A stretch of 64,000 bases of DNA from CAXXOK01 sp001604115 (lineage in GTDB: Bacteria; Bacillota; Clostridia; Christensenellales; Aristaeellaceae), in the NCBI GenBank assembly GCA_034928535.1, contig JAYFOV010000011.1, positions 19,150-83,149 of the forward strand, given 5' to 3'. Positions 1 to 8,376 of this stretch are shown here, in pieces. How positions within the stretch are numbered: position 1 is the first letter of the stretch; every line of letters begins with the position of its first letter. The position numbers were made by a program, and so were the translations under genes. The notes beneath the pieces are model-generated. The model saw only the letters and a program-made list of their open reading frames with translations. It was not told the DNA's origin and ran no database searches.

Positions 1-418
1 TCAGCGTGATCGCGTCGGTTTTCAGGTAAAAATAGACGCAAGCGCCCAACGCTAGCCACAGTGGGATGCCCCATTTGAGGATGTTCAGCGCGTGCACCAG
101 CGCCTCGCCCAGTTTGCGGCCATAGGGGCGCAGACTGGTCGCCTTGTCAAAAGAAAAGGCACGTTCACGGGGTTTCTGCACCAAAGCCTGCGCAAAGCTG
201 AAGCGTTGCGGCAGAATGAAAAAGATCAACAGAACAGGGCAAAGCACCCAAAGCCAGCGTAGCCAGGAGCTTTCCGGGAAAACCCACAGCGCGGCCAGCG
301 GCGCAAAGGCCACCAGGCGCATCAACAATGCCATGAACATATATAACAGCGTCCGAAGGTAGAAGGTGAGCGGATTATGCCGTTTGGTGACGACTTCCGT
401 TTTTTCCGTCATTTCCAT
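1..418 (-). CDS. Membrane protein of unknown function, cut by the left edge
   Basis: An open frame on the minus strand starts with ATG at 418, eight bases after a GGAGGAGG ribosome site (about 426-433), and runs off the window without a stop; 139 residues are visible. The protein opens with a polar tail (MEMTEKTEVVTKRHNP). Two closely spaced hydrophobic segments follow at about residues 20-45 and 55-72, then a basic stretch with KPRERAFSFDKA, and a third hydrophobic segment begins near residue 118. It looks like a multi-pass inner-membrane protein. I do not recognise the family. It is divergent from rnpB and has its own promoter at 464-492. The remainder lies outside the window. Confidence 0.7.
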   Translation of the reverse strand, partial: MEMTEKTEVVTKRHNPLTFYLRTLLYMFMALLMRLVAFAPLAALWVFPESSWLRWLWVLCPVLLIFFILPQRFSFAQALVQKPRERAFSFDKATSLRPYGRKLGEALVHALNILKWGIPLWLALGACVYFYLKTDAITL

Positions 419-463
419 TTTTTATTCCTCCTCCGCGATGAAAGCTCCTAATGCAGCGATTTT

Positions 464-492
464 ATTATACAACAGAGTCGGATGTGATGCAA
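464..492 (-). promoter_or_regulatory. Sigma-A promoter for the left-edge membrane protein
   Basis: On the minus strand TTGCAT (492-487) and TATAAT (469-464) are separated by exactly 17 bases. The expected start near 457 leaves a leader of about 40 bases that contains the GGAGGAGG site of the gene ending its start codon at 418. Confidence 0.7.
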
Positions 493-556
493 ACATTACT
501 TTTGCGGGCTTTGAGTCCGCGCGCCTTGTTTCGCTTGCCTTTGCTCCATTCTCACG

Positions 557-585
557 TTGACACTGGCACGAAATCGTGCTATCCT
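557..585 (+). promoter_or_regulatory. Sigma-A promoter of rnpB
   Basis: A consensus TTGACA (557-562) and TATCCT (580-585) lie 17 bases apart. Transcription is expected to begin at about 591-592, which is exactly where the 5' strand of the RNase P RNA P1 helix begins. Confidence 0.8.
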
Positions 586-590
586 GCCCT

Positions 591-927
591 TGCGGCAAGG
601 CGGCCAGGCGATCGCGTGGCGAGGCCATGAGGAAAGTCCGAGCATCGCAGGGCAGGGTGCCGGCTAACGGCCGGTGAAGGCGACTTCAAGGAAAGTGCAA
701 CAGAAAGAAACCGCCCGCAAGGGTAAGGATGGAAAGGCGAGGTAAGAGCTCACCCGCGCTCCGGCAACGGTAGCGCGCTGTAAACCCCACCCGATGCAAG
801 ATCCGAATGGGAGCGATACGGCGGCCCGTCGTGCTCCCGAAGAGATCGCTGGAACCGTGCGGCAACGCACGGGCTAGATAGATGATCGTCCAACGACAGA
901 ACTCGGCTTACGACCGCACTTGCCGCA
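591..927 (+). ncRNA. rnpB: RNase P RNA, class A
   Basis: This is the catalytic RNA of ribonuclease P, which removes 5' leaders from tRNA precursors together with RnpA. Conserved core blocks occur in order: GAGGAAAGTCC at 629-639, the ACAGAAA...ACCGCC block at about 699-714, GGTAAGAGCTCACCCG near 740-755, GAGCGATACGG near 811-822, and the 3' block CTAGATAGATGATCGTC at 874-890 followed by ACAGAACTCGGCTTA. The ends are set by the P1 helix: TGCGGCAAG at 591-599 is the exact complement of CTTGCCGCA at 919-927. The length of about 337 bases is in the usual range. ORFs predicted across this region are spurious. Confidence 0.95.
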
Positions 928-949
928 TTCAGGTTGCTCTCGGTTCCTC

Positions 950-976
950 GCCCGTGCCGCTTTGGCCGGGCTTTTT
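950..976 (+). terminator. Intrinsic terminator of rnpB
   Basis: GCCCG (950-954) pairs with CGGGC (967-971), with further pairing inside the loop, followed by TTTTT at 972-976. It lies 23 bases after the end of the RNase P RNA. Confidence 0.6.
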
Positions 977-1101
977 GGGATGTGCCAGCTTGGCGCTGTT
1001 TGGACACAGCATGGTTCAACAGGCGGCCAGTGTGCCCGCCAACCAGGCAAAACGGCGCCGGAGGATCCCCTTGTCTGTAGCGGCCGCCACAAAATCCATT
1101 C

Positions 1102-1130
1102 TTGCATGCACCCCAAAGCCATGTTATAAT
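1102..1130 (+). promoter_or_regulatory. Sigma-A promoter of the pheST T-box transcript
   Basis: TTGCAT (1102-1107) and a perfect TATAAT (1125-1130) are separated by 17 bases. Start is expected near 1137, at the beginning of the T-box leader. Confidence 0.75.
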
Positions 1131-1136
1131 CTGTTC

Positions 1137-1420
1137 AACTTGGGATCACACCCAAGGCCAAACGGCGATGACGGAGTCCAACGCCCGCGCCAGGCACGGT
1201 TTTCAGAGAGGGCGGCAAACGCTGCAAGCAGCCCATTCCGTGTGCGGGAAATTCCCTCCCGAGCCGCTTTGCCGAAAGCGAAGGCCTGTAAGCAAAGCCG
1301 GGGATCAGCACACCCCGTTACCAAGTGAGAGCATTTTCGCATTGGCGAAGATGGAATTTGGGTGGTACAACGCGGCTTGATGCCTTCGTCCCATGTGTGC
1401 GCAGGGGCGAGGGCTTTTTT
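1137..1420 (+). promoter_or_regulatory. T-box leader controlling pheST
   Basis: This is a tRNA-sensing attenuator ahead of phenylalanyl-tRNA synthetase. The T-box sequence GGGTGGTACAACGCGG ends at 1375; its TGGT can pair with the ACCA end of uncharged tRNA. The terminator is clear: CCTTCGTCCC (1383-1392) pairs with GGGGCGAGGG (1404-1413), followed by TTTTTT at 1415-1420. Upstream, GCGATGACGGAG (near 1165) resembles the K-turn of Stem I, and GGAAATTCC near 1248-1256 holds a possible UUC specifier at 1252-1254, which would fit tRNA-Phe. The specifier assignment is tentative. The motif differs from the usual GGTGGTACCGCG by a two-base insertion. Confidence 0.85.
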
Positions 1421-1488
1421 CGTGGGAAAAAAGCCGCTCTCAAATTCAGCACACAATATCCGGCAAAACCAACAAGGAGGAAATGCCA

Positions 1489-2517
1489 ATGTCCGTCATG
1501 GAAACGCTGCAAGCTATCAAACAAAGAGCCGGCGAGGAGCTGGCTACCCTGCACGGGACTGCCGCATTGGAAGCCCTGCGCGTGCGCGTGCTGGGCAAAA
1601 AAGGCGAGTTGACTGCCTTGCTCAAGGGGCTTGGCCAGTTGGCACCCGAGGAGCGCCCTACGGTGGGCGCACAGATCAATGAAGTGCGCACCTGGCTTAC
1701 GGAACGCATGGATGAGCATCAGCTGCGTCTGCAGGCTGCCGAGCGGGAGACCGCGCTCCAGCAGGAAGCGATCGATGTGACCGAGCCGCGCCCCCTGCCC
1801 CGGATCGGCGCCTCCCACCCTATCACACTGGTCATGAACGAACTGATCGAGTGCTTCACCGGGATGGGTTTTGAAGTAATGCAGGGGCCGGAGGTAGAGC
1901 TGGATCACTACAACTTCGAGCTGATGAACCTGCCCAAAAACCATCCCGCCCGCGATGCACAGGATACCTTCTATATGGATGACAGCATTGTGCTGCGCAC
2001 ACACACCAGCCCCATGCAGGCACGTGCGATGCTCACCCGCAAGCCGCCTATCCGCATCATCTGCCCTGGCCGCGTGTACCGTGCCGACGAGGTGGATGCC
2101 ACCCACAGCCCCGTTTTCCATCAGATGGAAGGCTTGGTTGTCGATGAACACGTGACCATGGCCGACCTGCGCGGCACACTGGAGGCCTTTGCCAAAAAAA
2201 TGTATGGCGAGGATGTGACCACGCGCTTCCGCCCGAGTTTCTTTCCCTTCACAGAGCCCAGCGCAGAGGTGGATCTTACCTGCTCCGCATGCCATGGCAA
2301 AGGGTGCCGTATCTGCAAGGAAACCGGGTGGATCGAGGTGCTCGGCTCCGGTATGGTCAATCCCAAAGTGCTGGAGATGTGCGGCATCGACAGCAGCCGT
2401 TACAGCGGCTTTGCCTTTGGCATCGGTCTGGAGCGCCTGGCAATGCGGCGCTTTGGCATCCGTGATATGCGTCTTTTGTTTGAAGGCGACGCCCGGCTGC
2501 TTGGGCAGCTTCGCTAA
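1489..2517 (+). CDS. pheS: Phenylalanine-tRNA ligase alpha subunit
   Basis: Catalytic subunit of the (alpha-beta)2 class II synthetase that charges tRNA-Phe in the cytoplasm. The 342 residues match the usual length. The N-terminal 90 residues form the tRNA-binding coiled coil. Class II motif 2 is visible around residue 200 (RVYRADEVDATHSPVFHQME) and motif 3 near the C-terminus (GFAFGIGLERLAMRRFG). The cysteine-rich stretch CSACHGKGCRICKETGW at about residues 265-282 is common in bacterial PheS. The ATG at 1489 is preferred because AAGGAGG (1474-1480) lies eight bases upstream; an ATG at 1483 is too close. pheT follows after 24 bases. Expression is controlled by the T-box leader at 1137-1420. 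Confidence 0.97.
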   Translation: MSVMETLQAIKQRAGEELATLHGTAALEALRVRVLGKKGELTALLKGLGQLAPEERPTVGAQINEVRTWLTERMDEHQLRLQAAERETALQQEAIDVTEPRPLPRIGASHPITLVMNELIECFTGMGFEVMQGPEVELDHYNFELMNLPKNHPARDAQDTFYMDDSIVLRTHTSPMQARAMLTRKPPIRIICPGRVYRADEVDATHSPVFHQMEGLVVDEHVTMADLRGTLEAFAKKMYGEDVTTRFRPSFFPFTEPSAEVDLTCSACHGKGCRICKETGWIEVLGSGMVNPKVLEMCGIDSSRYSGFAFGIGLERLAMRRFGIRDMRLLFEGDARLLGQLR

Positions 2518-2541
2518 CGCGGAAAGGAGGAAGCAAATCCA

Positions 2542-4929
2542 ATGAAACTATCCTTAAATATGCTCAAAAGCTATGTGGATATTCCCCTGGCACCCAAGGA
2601 ATATGAAGAGCGCATGATCATGACCGGCACCGCTGTGGAGGGGATCGAGGACCTCGGCGGCGAGATCGAAAACGTGGTGGTCGGCCGCGTGCTCACCTGC
2701 GCCGATGTGGAGGGCACCCACCTGCACCAATGCACAGTGGATGTCGGCGGCGATGCTCCGCTGGCCATCGTCTGCGGCGCGCCTAACGTGCACGTGGGGG
2801 CGCTGGTTCCGGTTGCGCTGGACGGTGCGCGCCTGCCCGGCGGCATCAAAATCAAGAAGGGCAAGCTGCGTGGCATGGTCAGCGAAGGGATGCTGTGCGC
2901 CGCGCCGGAGCTGGGCGTGCCCAACGAGCTTTACCCCAATGTGGGCGAAGCCGGCTTGCTGCTGTTCCAGGAGGAATATCCGCTGGGCTCGGATGTCAAG
3001 CCCATTCTGGGGCTGGACGATCACGCCGTAGATTTTGATATCCTGGCCAACCGGCCGGATTGCCTTTGCGCGCTGGGCGTTGCGCGGGAAACCGCAGCCG
3101 CGCTGGGCACAGCCTTCCGCCCGCCTGTGCATACGGTGCGGGAAGCGGGCGGCAGCATTGCCGATGCGGTGCAGGTGCGTGTGGAGGACAGCGATCTGTG
3201 CCCCCGCTACGCAGCGCGCGTGATCCGCAATGTGCGCATCGGTACATCCCCGTTATGGCTGCGCAAATACCTTCATGCGGCAGGCATCCGTTCCATCAAT
3301 AATATTGTAGACATTACCAACTTTGTGATGATCGAGTACGGCCATCCTATGCACGCCTTCGATCTGTCAAAAGTGCGGGGCAGGCAGATCACCGTGCGCC
3401 GCGCCAGGCCCGGCGAAACCTTGACCACGCTGGATGGTGTGCCCCGCACCCTGCGCACGGAAGATCTGGTCATTTGTGATGCGCAGCAGGCGACCGGCCT
3501 GGCCGGCATCATGGGCGGCGAGGAAAGCGAGATCACTGCCCAGACTCAGGAGGTCATGTTTGAGTGCGCCAGCTTTGAGCGTACCGCCATCCGCCTGACC
3601 GGGCGCGCGCTGGGCATGCGCACCGAGTCCAGCGGCCGTTTTGAGCGTGGCGTATCCCCCGCGACGGTCATGGAGGCGCTGGATCGCGCCTGTGCGCTGG
3701 TCAATGAGCTGGATGTGGGCGATGTGCTCACCGGAGCCATCGATATCTATCCAGCGCCCAAGGCTGCGCAGGTCGTCACCGCCAGCGTTGCCCGCATTGC
3801 GGAGCGCTCCGGCGCGGCCATCCCCGCACAGGCCATGGTGGATATCCTCACCCGCCTTTCCTACGCCGTCACCCTGGATGGCGATACCCTGACCGCCACC
3901 GTGCCTGCCTTCCGCAGTGACGTGGATGGTGAGGCGGATCTGTGTGAGGATGTGCTGCGCATCTATGGCTATGAGCACATCGGTTGCAGCCGCCTGCGCG
4001 GGGAGACCACGCAGGGCGGCATCACTCCCATGCTCAAGCTCATCGGGCGCACGGCCGGCATCCTGCAGGGCATGGGCTATATCGAGGTCATGAACTACAG
4101 CTTCCTGAGCCGTAAGCAACTGGAAAAGTTGGGTTTGCCCGCCGGGGATCCGCGGCTGGATCCCATGTCCATCCGCAACCCCTTGGGGGAGGATACCGCC
4201 GTCATGCGTCCCTCCCTCGCGCCGGATATGCTCAAGACCATTGCCTACAATATGAACCACGGCACGGCCGCCGCCAACCTGTACGAGGCCGCCGCAGTAT
4301 TTGACCACCACCACCCCACGCAGGAAGGGCTGCCCACCGAGACCCAGACCCTGTGCTTGGGCAGTTATGGAGAGGGTGCCGATTTCTTCAGTGTGCGCAG
4401 CGCAGTGGAGGCTATCCTGTACGCCGCCGGCATCCAGTGCGAGGTCGTGCCCGGCGCGGATGCTTACTACCACCCCGGCCGCAGCGCCAAGCTGATGGCA
4501 GGCGATATCGTGTATGCACAGCTGGGCGAAGTGCACCCTGCCGCGCGCGAAGCTTTTGACATCCCCCGCCGTGCCGTGATGGCAGAGCTGAACCTGCAAA
4601 CCCTGCTGGACAACCAAGTGCCCATGGGCGAGCTCAAGCCCCTGCCCCGTTTCCCCAGCGTGGCGCGCGATCTGGCTTTGGTCATGGAGGAAGGTGTCGC
4701 TGTGGGTCCGCTGATGGCTGCCATGCGCCGCGCGGGCGGCAACCTGCTGGAAAACATCGAGATGTTTGATGTCTATCGCGGGGCACAGCTTGGGGAAGGC
4801 AAGAAGAGCGTCGCCTTTTCACTCCTGTTCCGCGCCGCCGACCGTACCCTGACAGAGCCCGAAATCCAGAAAGCCATGGAAAAAGTGCAGCGCAGCTGCG
4901 CCGCGCAGTTTGGCGCAGTGATCCGCTGA
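2542..4929 (+). CDS. pheT: Phenylalanine-tRNA ligase beta subunit
   Basis: Large subunit of phenylalanyl-tRNA synthetase, needed for tRNA binding and editing of mischarged tyrosine. The 795 residues are full length. In order: a tRNA-binding OB domain (residues about 40-150, with VCGAPNVHVGALVPVALDGA), the B3/B4 editing domain (about 210-380), the B5 domain (about 400-470), the class II-like core, and a C-terminal ferredoxin-like anticodon-binding domain (LKPLPRFPSVARDLALVMEE, about 695 to the end). It starts with ATG after AAAGGAGG and is co-transcribed with pheS. No U-tract terminator follows; a long hairpin lies at 5030-5069. Confidence 0.97.
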   Translation: MKLSLNMLKSYVDIPLAPKEYEERMIMTGTAVEGIEDLGGEIENVVVGRVLTCADVEGTHLHQCTVDVGGDAPLAIVCGAPNVHVGALVPVALDGARLPGGIKIKKGKLRGMVSEGMLCAAPELGVPNELYPNVGEAGLLLFQEEYPLGSDVKPILGLDDHAVDFDILANRPDCLCALGVARETAAALGTAFRPPVHTVREAGGSIADAVQVRVEDSDLCPRYAARVIRNVRIGTSPLWLRKYLHAAGIRSINNIVDITNFVMIEYGHPMHAFDLSKVRGRQITVRRARPGETLTTLDGVPRTLRTEDLVICDAQQATGLAGIMGGEESEITAQTQEVMFECASFERTAIRLTGRALGMRTESSGRFERGVSPATVMEALDRACALVNELDVGDVLTGAIDIYPAPKAAQVVTASVARIAERSGAAIPAQAMVDILTRLSYAVTLDGDTLTATVPAFRSDVDGEADLCEDVLRIYGYEHIGCSRLRGETTQGGITPMLKLIGRTAGILQGMGYIEVMNYSFLSRKQLEKLGLPAGDPRLDPMSIRNPLGEDTAVMRPSLAPDMLKTIAYNMNHGTAAANLYEAAAVFDHHHPTQEGLPTETQTLCLGSYGEGADFFSVRSAVEAILYAAGIQCEVVPGADAYYHPGRSAKLMAGDIVYAQLGEVHPAAREAFDIPRRAVMAELNLQTLLDNQVPMGELKPLPRFPSVARDLALVMEEGVAVGPLMAAMRRAGGNLLENIEMFDVYRGAQLGEGKKSVAFSLLFRAADRTLTEPEIQKAMEKVQRSCAAQFGAVIR

Positions 4930-5029
4930 CCCTTGTCCCTATGCAACGCGCAGTAATGCCCCTTGCATACGGATCCTGAGCAAAGGCTCCGGCGCTGCCC
5001 ATGGCGTCTATGGGCACCCGCACATCTCA

Positions 5030-5069
5030 AAGAGCCGGGCAGCAAGGCGAAACCTTGCACCCGGCTCTT
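5030..5069. terminator. Strong hairpin after pheT, without a U-tract
   Basis: AAGAGCCGGG (5030-5039) pairs with CCCGGCTCTT (5060-5069), and CAAGG/CCTTG (5043-5057) pairs inside around a CGAAA loop. It lies between the convergent pheT and GNAT genes. The 326-base gap 4930-5255 holds no convincing gene. No poly-T follows on either strand, so a terminator role is inferred from position. Confidence 0.5.
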
Positions 5070-5255
5070 GCCATATCCCCTGATGCACAGTGGTTTCCCA
5101 TGATTGCATAGCAGGGCGCTGCCGCTACTGCCTGATTGTGCACGCTGCAACGGACACCTGCGCTTGATCCGGCGCATCTTTCGCCAAAAGGGTTTGCGCG
5201 CCTTTGCCATCGGGATTGCCCGCATACTGCCGCCAGGTCTGTCCGGTCATCTGCC

Positions 5256-5780
5256 CTAGGCCATGGTCGCTAGCGAGGCAAACAACAGCACATCTTCCGT
5301 GATCCGGTGTCCGGCCACCTCATCGGTGCGCTCCCTGACAGGCACACCGCCCATATGCCGGTAAAAGCCCAGTGCCGGGTTACCCTTCAGGCAATTGAGG
5401 ATCATCCGCTCATGCCCCATGGCACGAAGCCCCTGCACCGCGGCGGCAAACAGCCGTTTGCCCACGCCTTGACCATGGTATCCGCGGAGTACATACAGGG
5501 CGTACACTTCTCCCGCTCCGGGTTCGGCCGCATCGCGGGATGCGCCGAACATGCAAAACCCGATGATCGCCGCGCCATCCACCGCAACCACGAAGCAGGC
5601 TTTTTCTTGCGCGATGGTCTGGCGGGTGATGGCGGCGCGCTCCTGCAAACAGCGGATGCGCTCATCGATCAGCGCGTCCGCTACCAGGCCGGTATAGGCG
5701 GTTTTCCAGGTATAAACGTTCACAATGGTTATGCCCAGGGCGTCCTCCGGCGTAGCGCTCCGCAGTACCACCATAGCCAT
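5256..5780 (-). CDS. GNAT-family N-acetyltransferase
   Basis: A single GNAT domain of about 170 residues that uses acetyl-CoA to acetylate an unknown amine or protein N-terminus. The acetyl-CoA pyrophosphate-binding loop is visible as RGYHGQGVGKRLFAAAV, preceded by the beta4 strand GEVYALYVL and followed by NCLKGNPALGFYRHMGGVPV, which resembles the RimI type. ATG at 5780 follows GGGAGGT with a short spacing; the next in-frame ATG at 5774 has a longer spacing of 10, so the start is uncertain by two residues. It is transcribed alone, convergent with pheT. Substrate unknown. Confidence 0.9.
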   Translation of the reverse strand: MAMVVLRSATPEDALGITIVNVYTWKTAYTGLVADALIDERIRCLQERAAITRQTIAQEKACFVVAVDGAAIIGFCMFGASRDAAEPGAGEVYALYVLRGYHGQGVGKRLFAAAVQGLRAMGHERMILNCLKGNPALGFYRHMGGVPVRERTDEVAGHRITEDVLLFASLATMA

Positions 5781-5927
5781 TGCACCTCCCTGCATATGCT
5801 TACATTCCTGTAAGGTGCATGATACCATGGTGCTTCTGCCCTTGCAACAGGCAGCCCCACCGCTTCGTGCATGCCACAAGCGCCGCTGCCGCTCACCTCA
5901 CAGTTTTGTCATGTTGCCAAAACCACC

Positions 5928-5956
5928 TTTACAACCCCGGCCAAAGCTGGTATGCT
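5928..5956 (+). promoter_or_regulatory. Sigma-A promoter of the VanZ-RDD gene
   Basis: TTTACA (5928-5933) and TATGCT (5951-5956) lie 17 bases apart, 33 bases upstream of the GTG start at 5989. The same TTTACA-17-TATGCT pair recurs before pepT (49107-49135). Confidence 0.65.
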
Positions 5957-5988
5957 TTGCACGAAATTCAGGCTTGGAGGCAATTTCT

Positions 5989-7260
5989 GTGCGCGCGTAT
6001 ATCGAACCCATCATGACTGCGGTATGGTTTTTTCCCTTTATCGCCGCGATGATCACCCTTCCCTATATGGTGTTCCAATACTGGCGCTATGGGTCGATTC
6101 CCCTGCTGCGCACGGCTGTGCTGTATTCCTTTATCCTTTACCTGATGTGCGCCTATTTTTTGACCATGCTGCCACTGCCCAGCCGCGAGGTGGTCGCAGG
6201 GCTTACCACGCCTTACCTGCAGCTGATGCCCTTCACGGACTGGGTGTTGTGGATCCGGGACTCCGGCTTTGTGCTGGGGGATCCTTCCACCTGGCGCGGC
6301 CTGATCGTGAACCGGGATCTGTTTGTGCTGCTGGCCAATATTCTCATGACCATTCCCTTTGGCATTTACCTGCGCTATTACTTTGGTTGCAGCCTGAAAA
6401 AGACCATTCTGCTCTCCCTGATACTCAGCCTGGTGTTTGAGCTCACGCAGCTCAGCGCGCTGTTTGGCATCTATCCGCGCCCTTATCGCCTGGCGGAGAC
6501 AGATGATCTGATTACCAATACCTTGGGCGGTTTTCTGGGCTATCTGCTGGCCAAACCCCTGATGCGCCTCCTGCCTTCCCGGGAACGCCTCAACGAGGTG
6601 GCCTACCGGCGTGGCATGCATGTGAGCGTGACGCGCCGCATCACAGCCTCCTTTGTGGATTGGTTCATCATCGGGGTGGGCATGCTGTTTCTGGTGCCCA
6701 GCATCCGGCCGGTGTGGGCTTTGCTGCAGCAAAATACTGCCCGCAGCTGGTTGCTTGCTTTTGTGATCCTGTACGTGGGCGCGGTGCTGCTGTATTTTGT
6801 GTTTGGCGAATGGCTGCAAAAGGGCAAAACTGTTGGCAAACGGCTGACCAGCCTGCGCATGATCGATGATCGGGACAATAGCCGCCCCAAGCTGTGGCAG
6901 TTGTTTGTCCGTTATGCCATTCTGTATTTCGCCTTTCTTCCTTTGCCGGTCATTTCATTGGTGTCGCTGATGTTCGCCTTGGAAGGGGATTCCCCTGATC
7001 TGCTGCTGCTGGCGCTTTTTGCCGTGCTGATGCTTGCGTTTGTCGCCGGGCTTATCTGGGTGTTCATCGGCGTCATCAACCGTAACAATCAGCTTCCCCA
7101 CGGTGCCTTCAGCCACACGCGCAACATCAGCACCCTGCCCATCAATGAGGAGATGCTGGACAAAGTTGGTCAGCCCTTCCCCCAAGGGCCCGCTGCCCCC
7201 CGCCCCCGGACAGGGGCCTATGCTCAACGCCTGAGCCCAATCGATCCGTTGCTGCATTGA
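5989..7260 (+). CDS. VanZ-like and RDD-domain fusion membrane protein
   Basis: A 423-residue multi-pass membrane protein. Residues about 1-200 look like a VanZ domain: several hydrophobic segments with TMLPLPSREV, the conserved LLANILMTIPFGIYL, and ELTQL followed by RLAETDDLITNTLGGFLGYL. Residues about 215-390 are an RDD domain (RRITASFVDWFIIGVGML at its start, then GKTVGKRLTSLRMIDDRD), followed by a polar, proline-rich tail. VanZ proteins are linked to teicoplanin resistance but mostly have no known role, and RDD domains are sometimes linked to ion transport. The GTG at 5989 is chosen because TTGGAGG (5974-5980) ends eight bases before it; upstream in-frame codons lack a ribosome site. Confidence 0.85.
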   Translation: MRAYIEPIMTAVWFFPFIAAMITLPYMVFQYWRYGSIPLLRTAVLYSFILYLMCAYFLTMLPLPSREVVAGLTTPYLQLMPFTDWVLWIRDSGFVLGDPSTWRGLIVNRDLFVLLANILMTIPFGIYLRYYFGCSLKKTILLSLILSLVFELTQLSALFGIYPRPYRLAETDDLITNTLGGFLGYLLAKPLMRLLPSRERLNEVAYRRGMHVSVTRRITASFVDWFIIGVGMLFLVPSIRPVWALLQQNTARSWLLAFVILYVGAVLLYFVFGEWLQKGKTVGKRLTSLRMIDDRDNSRPKLWQLFVRYAILYFAFLPLPVISLVSLMFALEGDSPDLLLLALFAVLMLAFVAGLIWVFIGVINRNNQLPHGAFSHTRNISTLPINEEMLDKVGQPFPQGPAAPRPRTGAYAQRLSPIDPLLH

Positions 7261-7377
7261 CTCTGCCCGGAGTCCGGCCTGAAAAGTAGTGCTTGCGCTA
7301 TCGTGGCTTGGCGCTGCCAGCAACTTCCCCTTGGTGCCAGGCAGGCGCAGGAGCAGCCGCGTCGCATTGCGCGCTGC

Positions 7378-8268
7378 TCAGGTTTCCAACGCCGGCAGGC
7401 GGCGCTCGTTCACAAACATACCGGTGTGCTGCGGCACCTGAAAACGCCGCACAAAATATTCACACTTGCACAGAAATAAATAGTAGATATTATAGCCGCA
7501 GCCATGGAGCGTTTCAAAGTTGGCCTGCCCTTTGGCGATGATCACATCCGCTTCCCGCAGTACCGTCTGCGCCCCAACGCTGCATGCCGCCAGCACCGTG
7601 CCCGCCAATGCATTGCCGTTGCCCATCGTATGCACCAGTTCCGTTAACCCCACTGCAGCCGCATCCTCCAGCGTGGCATCATTCAGCGTCGGCGCACCAC
7701 GAACCATTACCGTAAAGTTTGCCTGCGGAAAACGCGCCATCAGCACTTCGATCAGCAGCTTATCCAATACGATCTCCCCGGCATTGTCCGTAAGATAGAC
7801 GATCCTTTCAGCCAAAGGCAATTGCTCGCAAAACAATGCATATTCTGCGGCATCCAGCGCCTCCTGATCCGCTTCTTGAAGCAGCGCATCCAGTAAATGA
7901 TCCTGCACCTCATGCCCGGCGGCAAAATCGATATAGTTCCCAGCTCTGGCCAGCTGGATGGCATAACGCAGCGGATCCTGCGCACGGCAAACTAGCGCGC
8001 GAAGTGCCGGCTCCAGCGCCAGCATGCGGCTGTTGTATTGCGCTTTGAGCGCAGCAAAATCCAGTGTTTTGCGCTCGCCAAAATACTGGCGGTAAATCGC
8101 ATCCACCCGCGCAGAGATCTGCGCGGTGCAAAAATCAGGATCACAGCCCGCTATCATGCCTAGCACCTCCCGCTGGTAGCGGGCTTTCAGTTCCATGCCG
8201 GCTGTTTTCGGCACGGCTTTTATATCGCGCTGCAAAAGGCAAAGGATACATTCGGCGCACGTTCTCAC
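7378..8268 (-). CDS. DUF89 (ARMT1-like) damage-control phosphatase
   Basis: A metal-dependent phosphatase of the DUF89 family, some members of which remove damaged or excess sugar and cofactor phosphates. The protein is 296 residues. An N-terminal CAECILCLLQRD motif supplies the cysteines typical of the prokaryotic subgroup. The active-site signatures are TDNAGEIVLDKLL near residue 160, VRGAPTLNDAT near 190 and AKGQANFETLHG near 245. It starts with ATG just after a GGGAGGGTGAG site and is divergent from dgt. The 117-base gap 7261-7377 to the convergent VanZ-RDD gene holds nothing I recognise. Substrate cannot be told from the sequence. Confidence 0.9.
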   Translation of the reverse strand: MRTCAECILCLLQRDIKAVPKTAGMELKARYQREVLGMIAGCDPDFCTAQISARVDAIYRQYFGERKTLDFAALKAQYNSRMLALEPALRALVCRAQDPLRYAIQLARAGNYIDFAAGHEVQDHLLDALLQEADQEALDAAEYALFCEQLPLAERIVYLTDNAGEIVLDKLLIEVLMARFPQANFTVMVRGAPTLNDATLEDAAAVGLTELVHTMGNGNALAGTVLAACSVGAQTVLREADVIIAKGQANFETLHGCGYNIYYLFLCKCEYFVRRFQVPQHTGMFVNERRLPALET

Positions 8269-8376
8269 GGCTCACCCTCCCAAAGGTAAAACTTCATCGC
8301 ATGATACCATAAAGAAAGGGAAAACGCGAACCGGCAAGGAATAACACAAGGGGCGACCGATGAGGGAGGGCTTGGC

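Noticed and set aside
882..1328. Open frames across rnpB and the T-box leader
   Set aside because: They run through structured RNA (rnpB end, terminator, T-box Stem I) and have no homologous features.
3367..4617. 416-codon open frame opposite pheT
   Set aside because: Antisense shadow of the PheT coding sequence; no start site and no family pattern.
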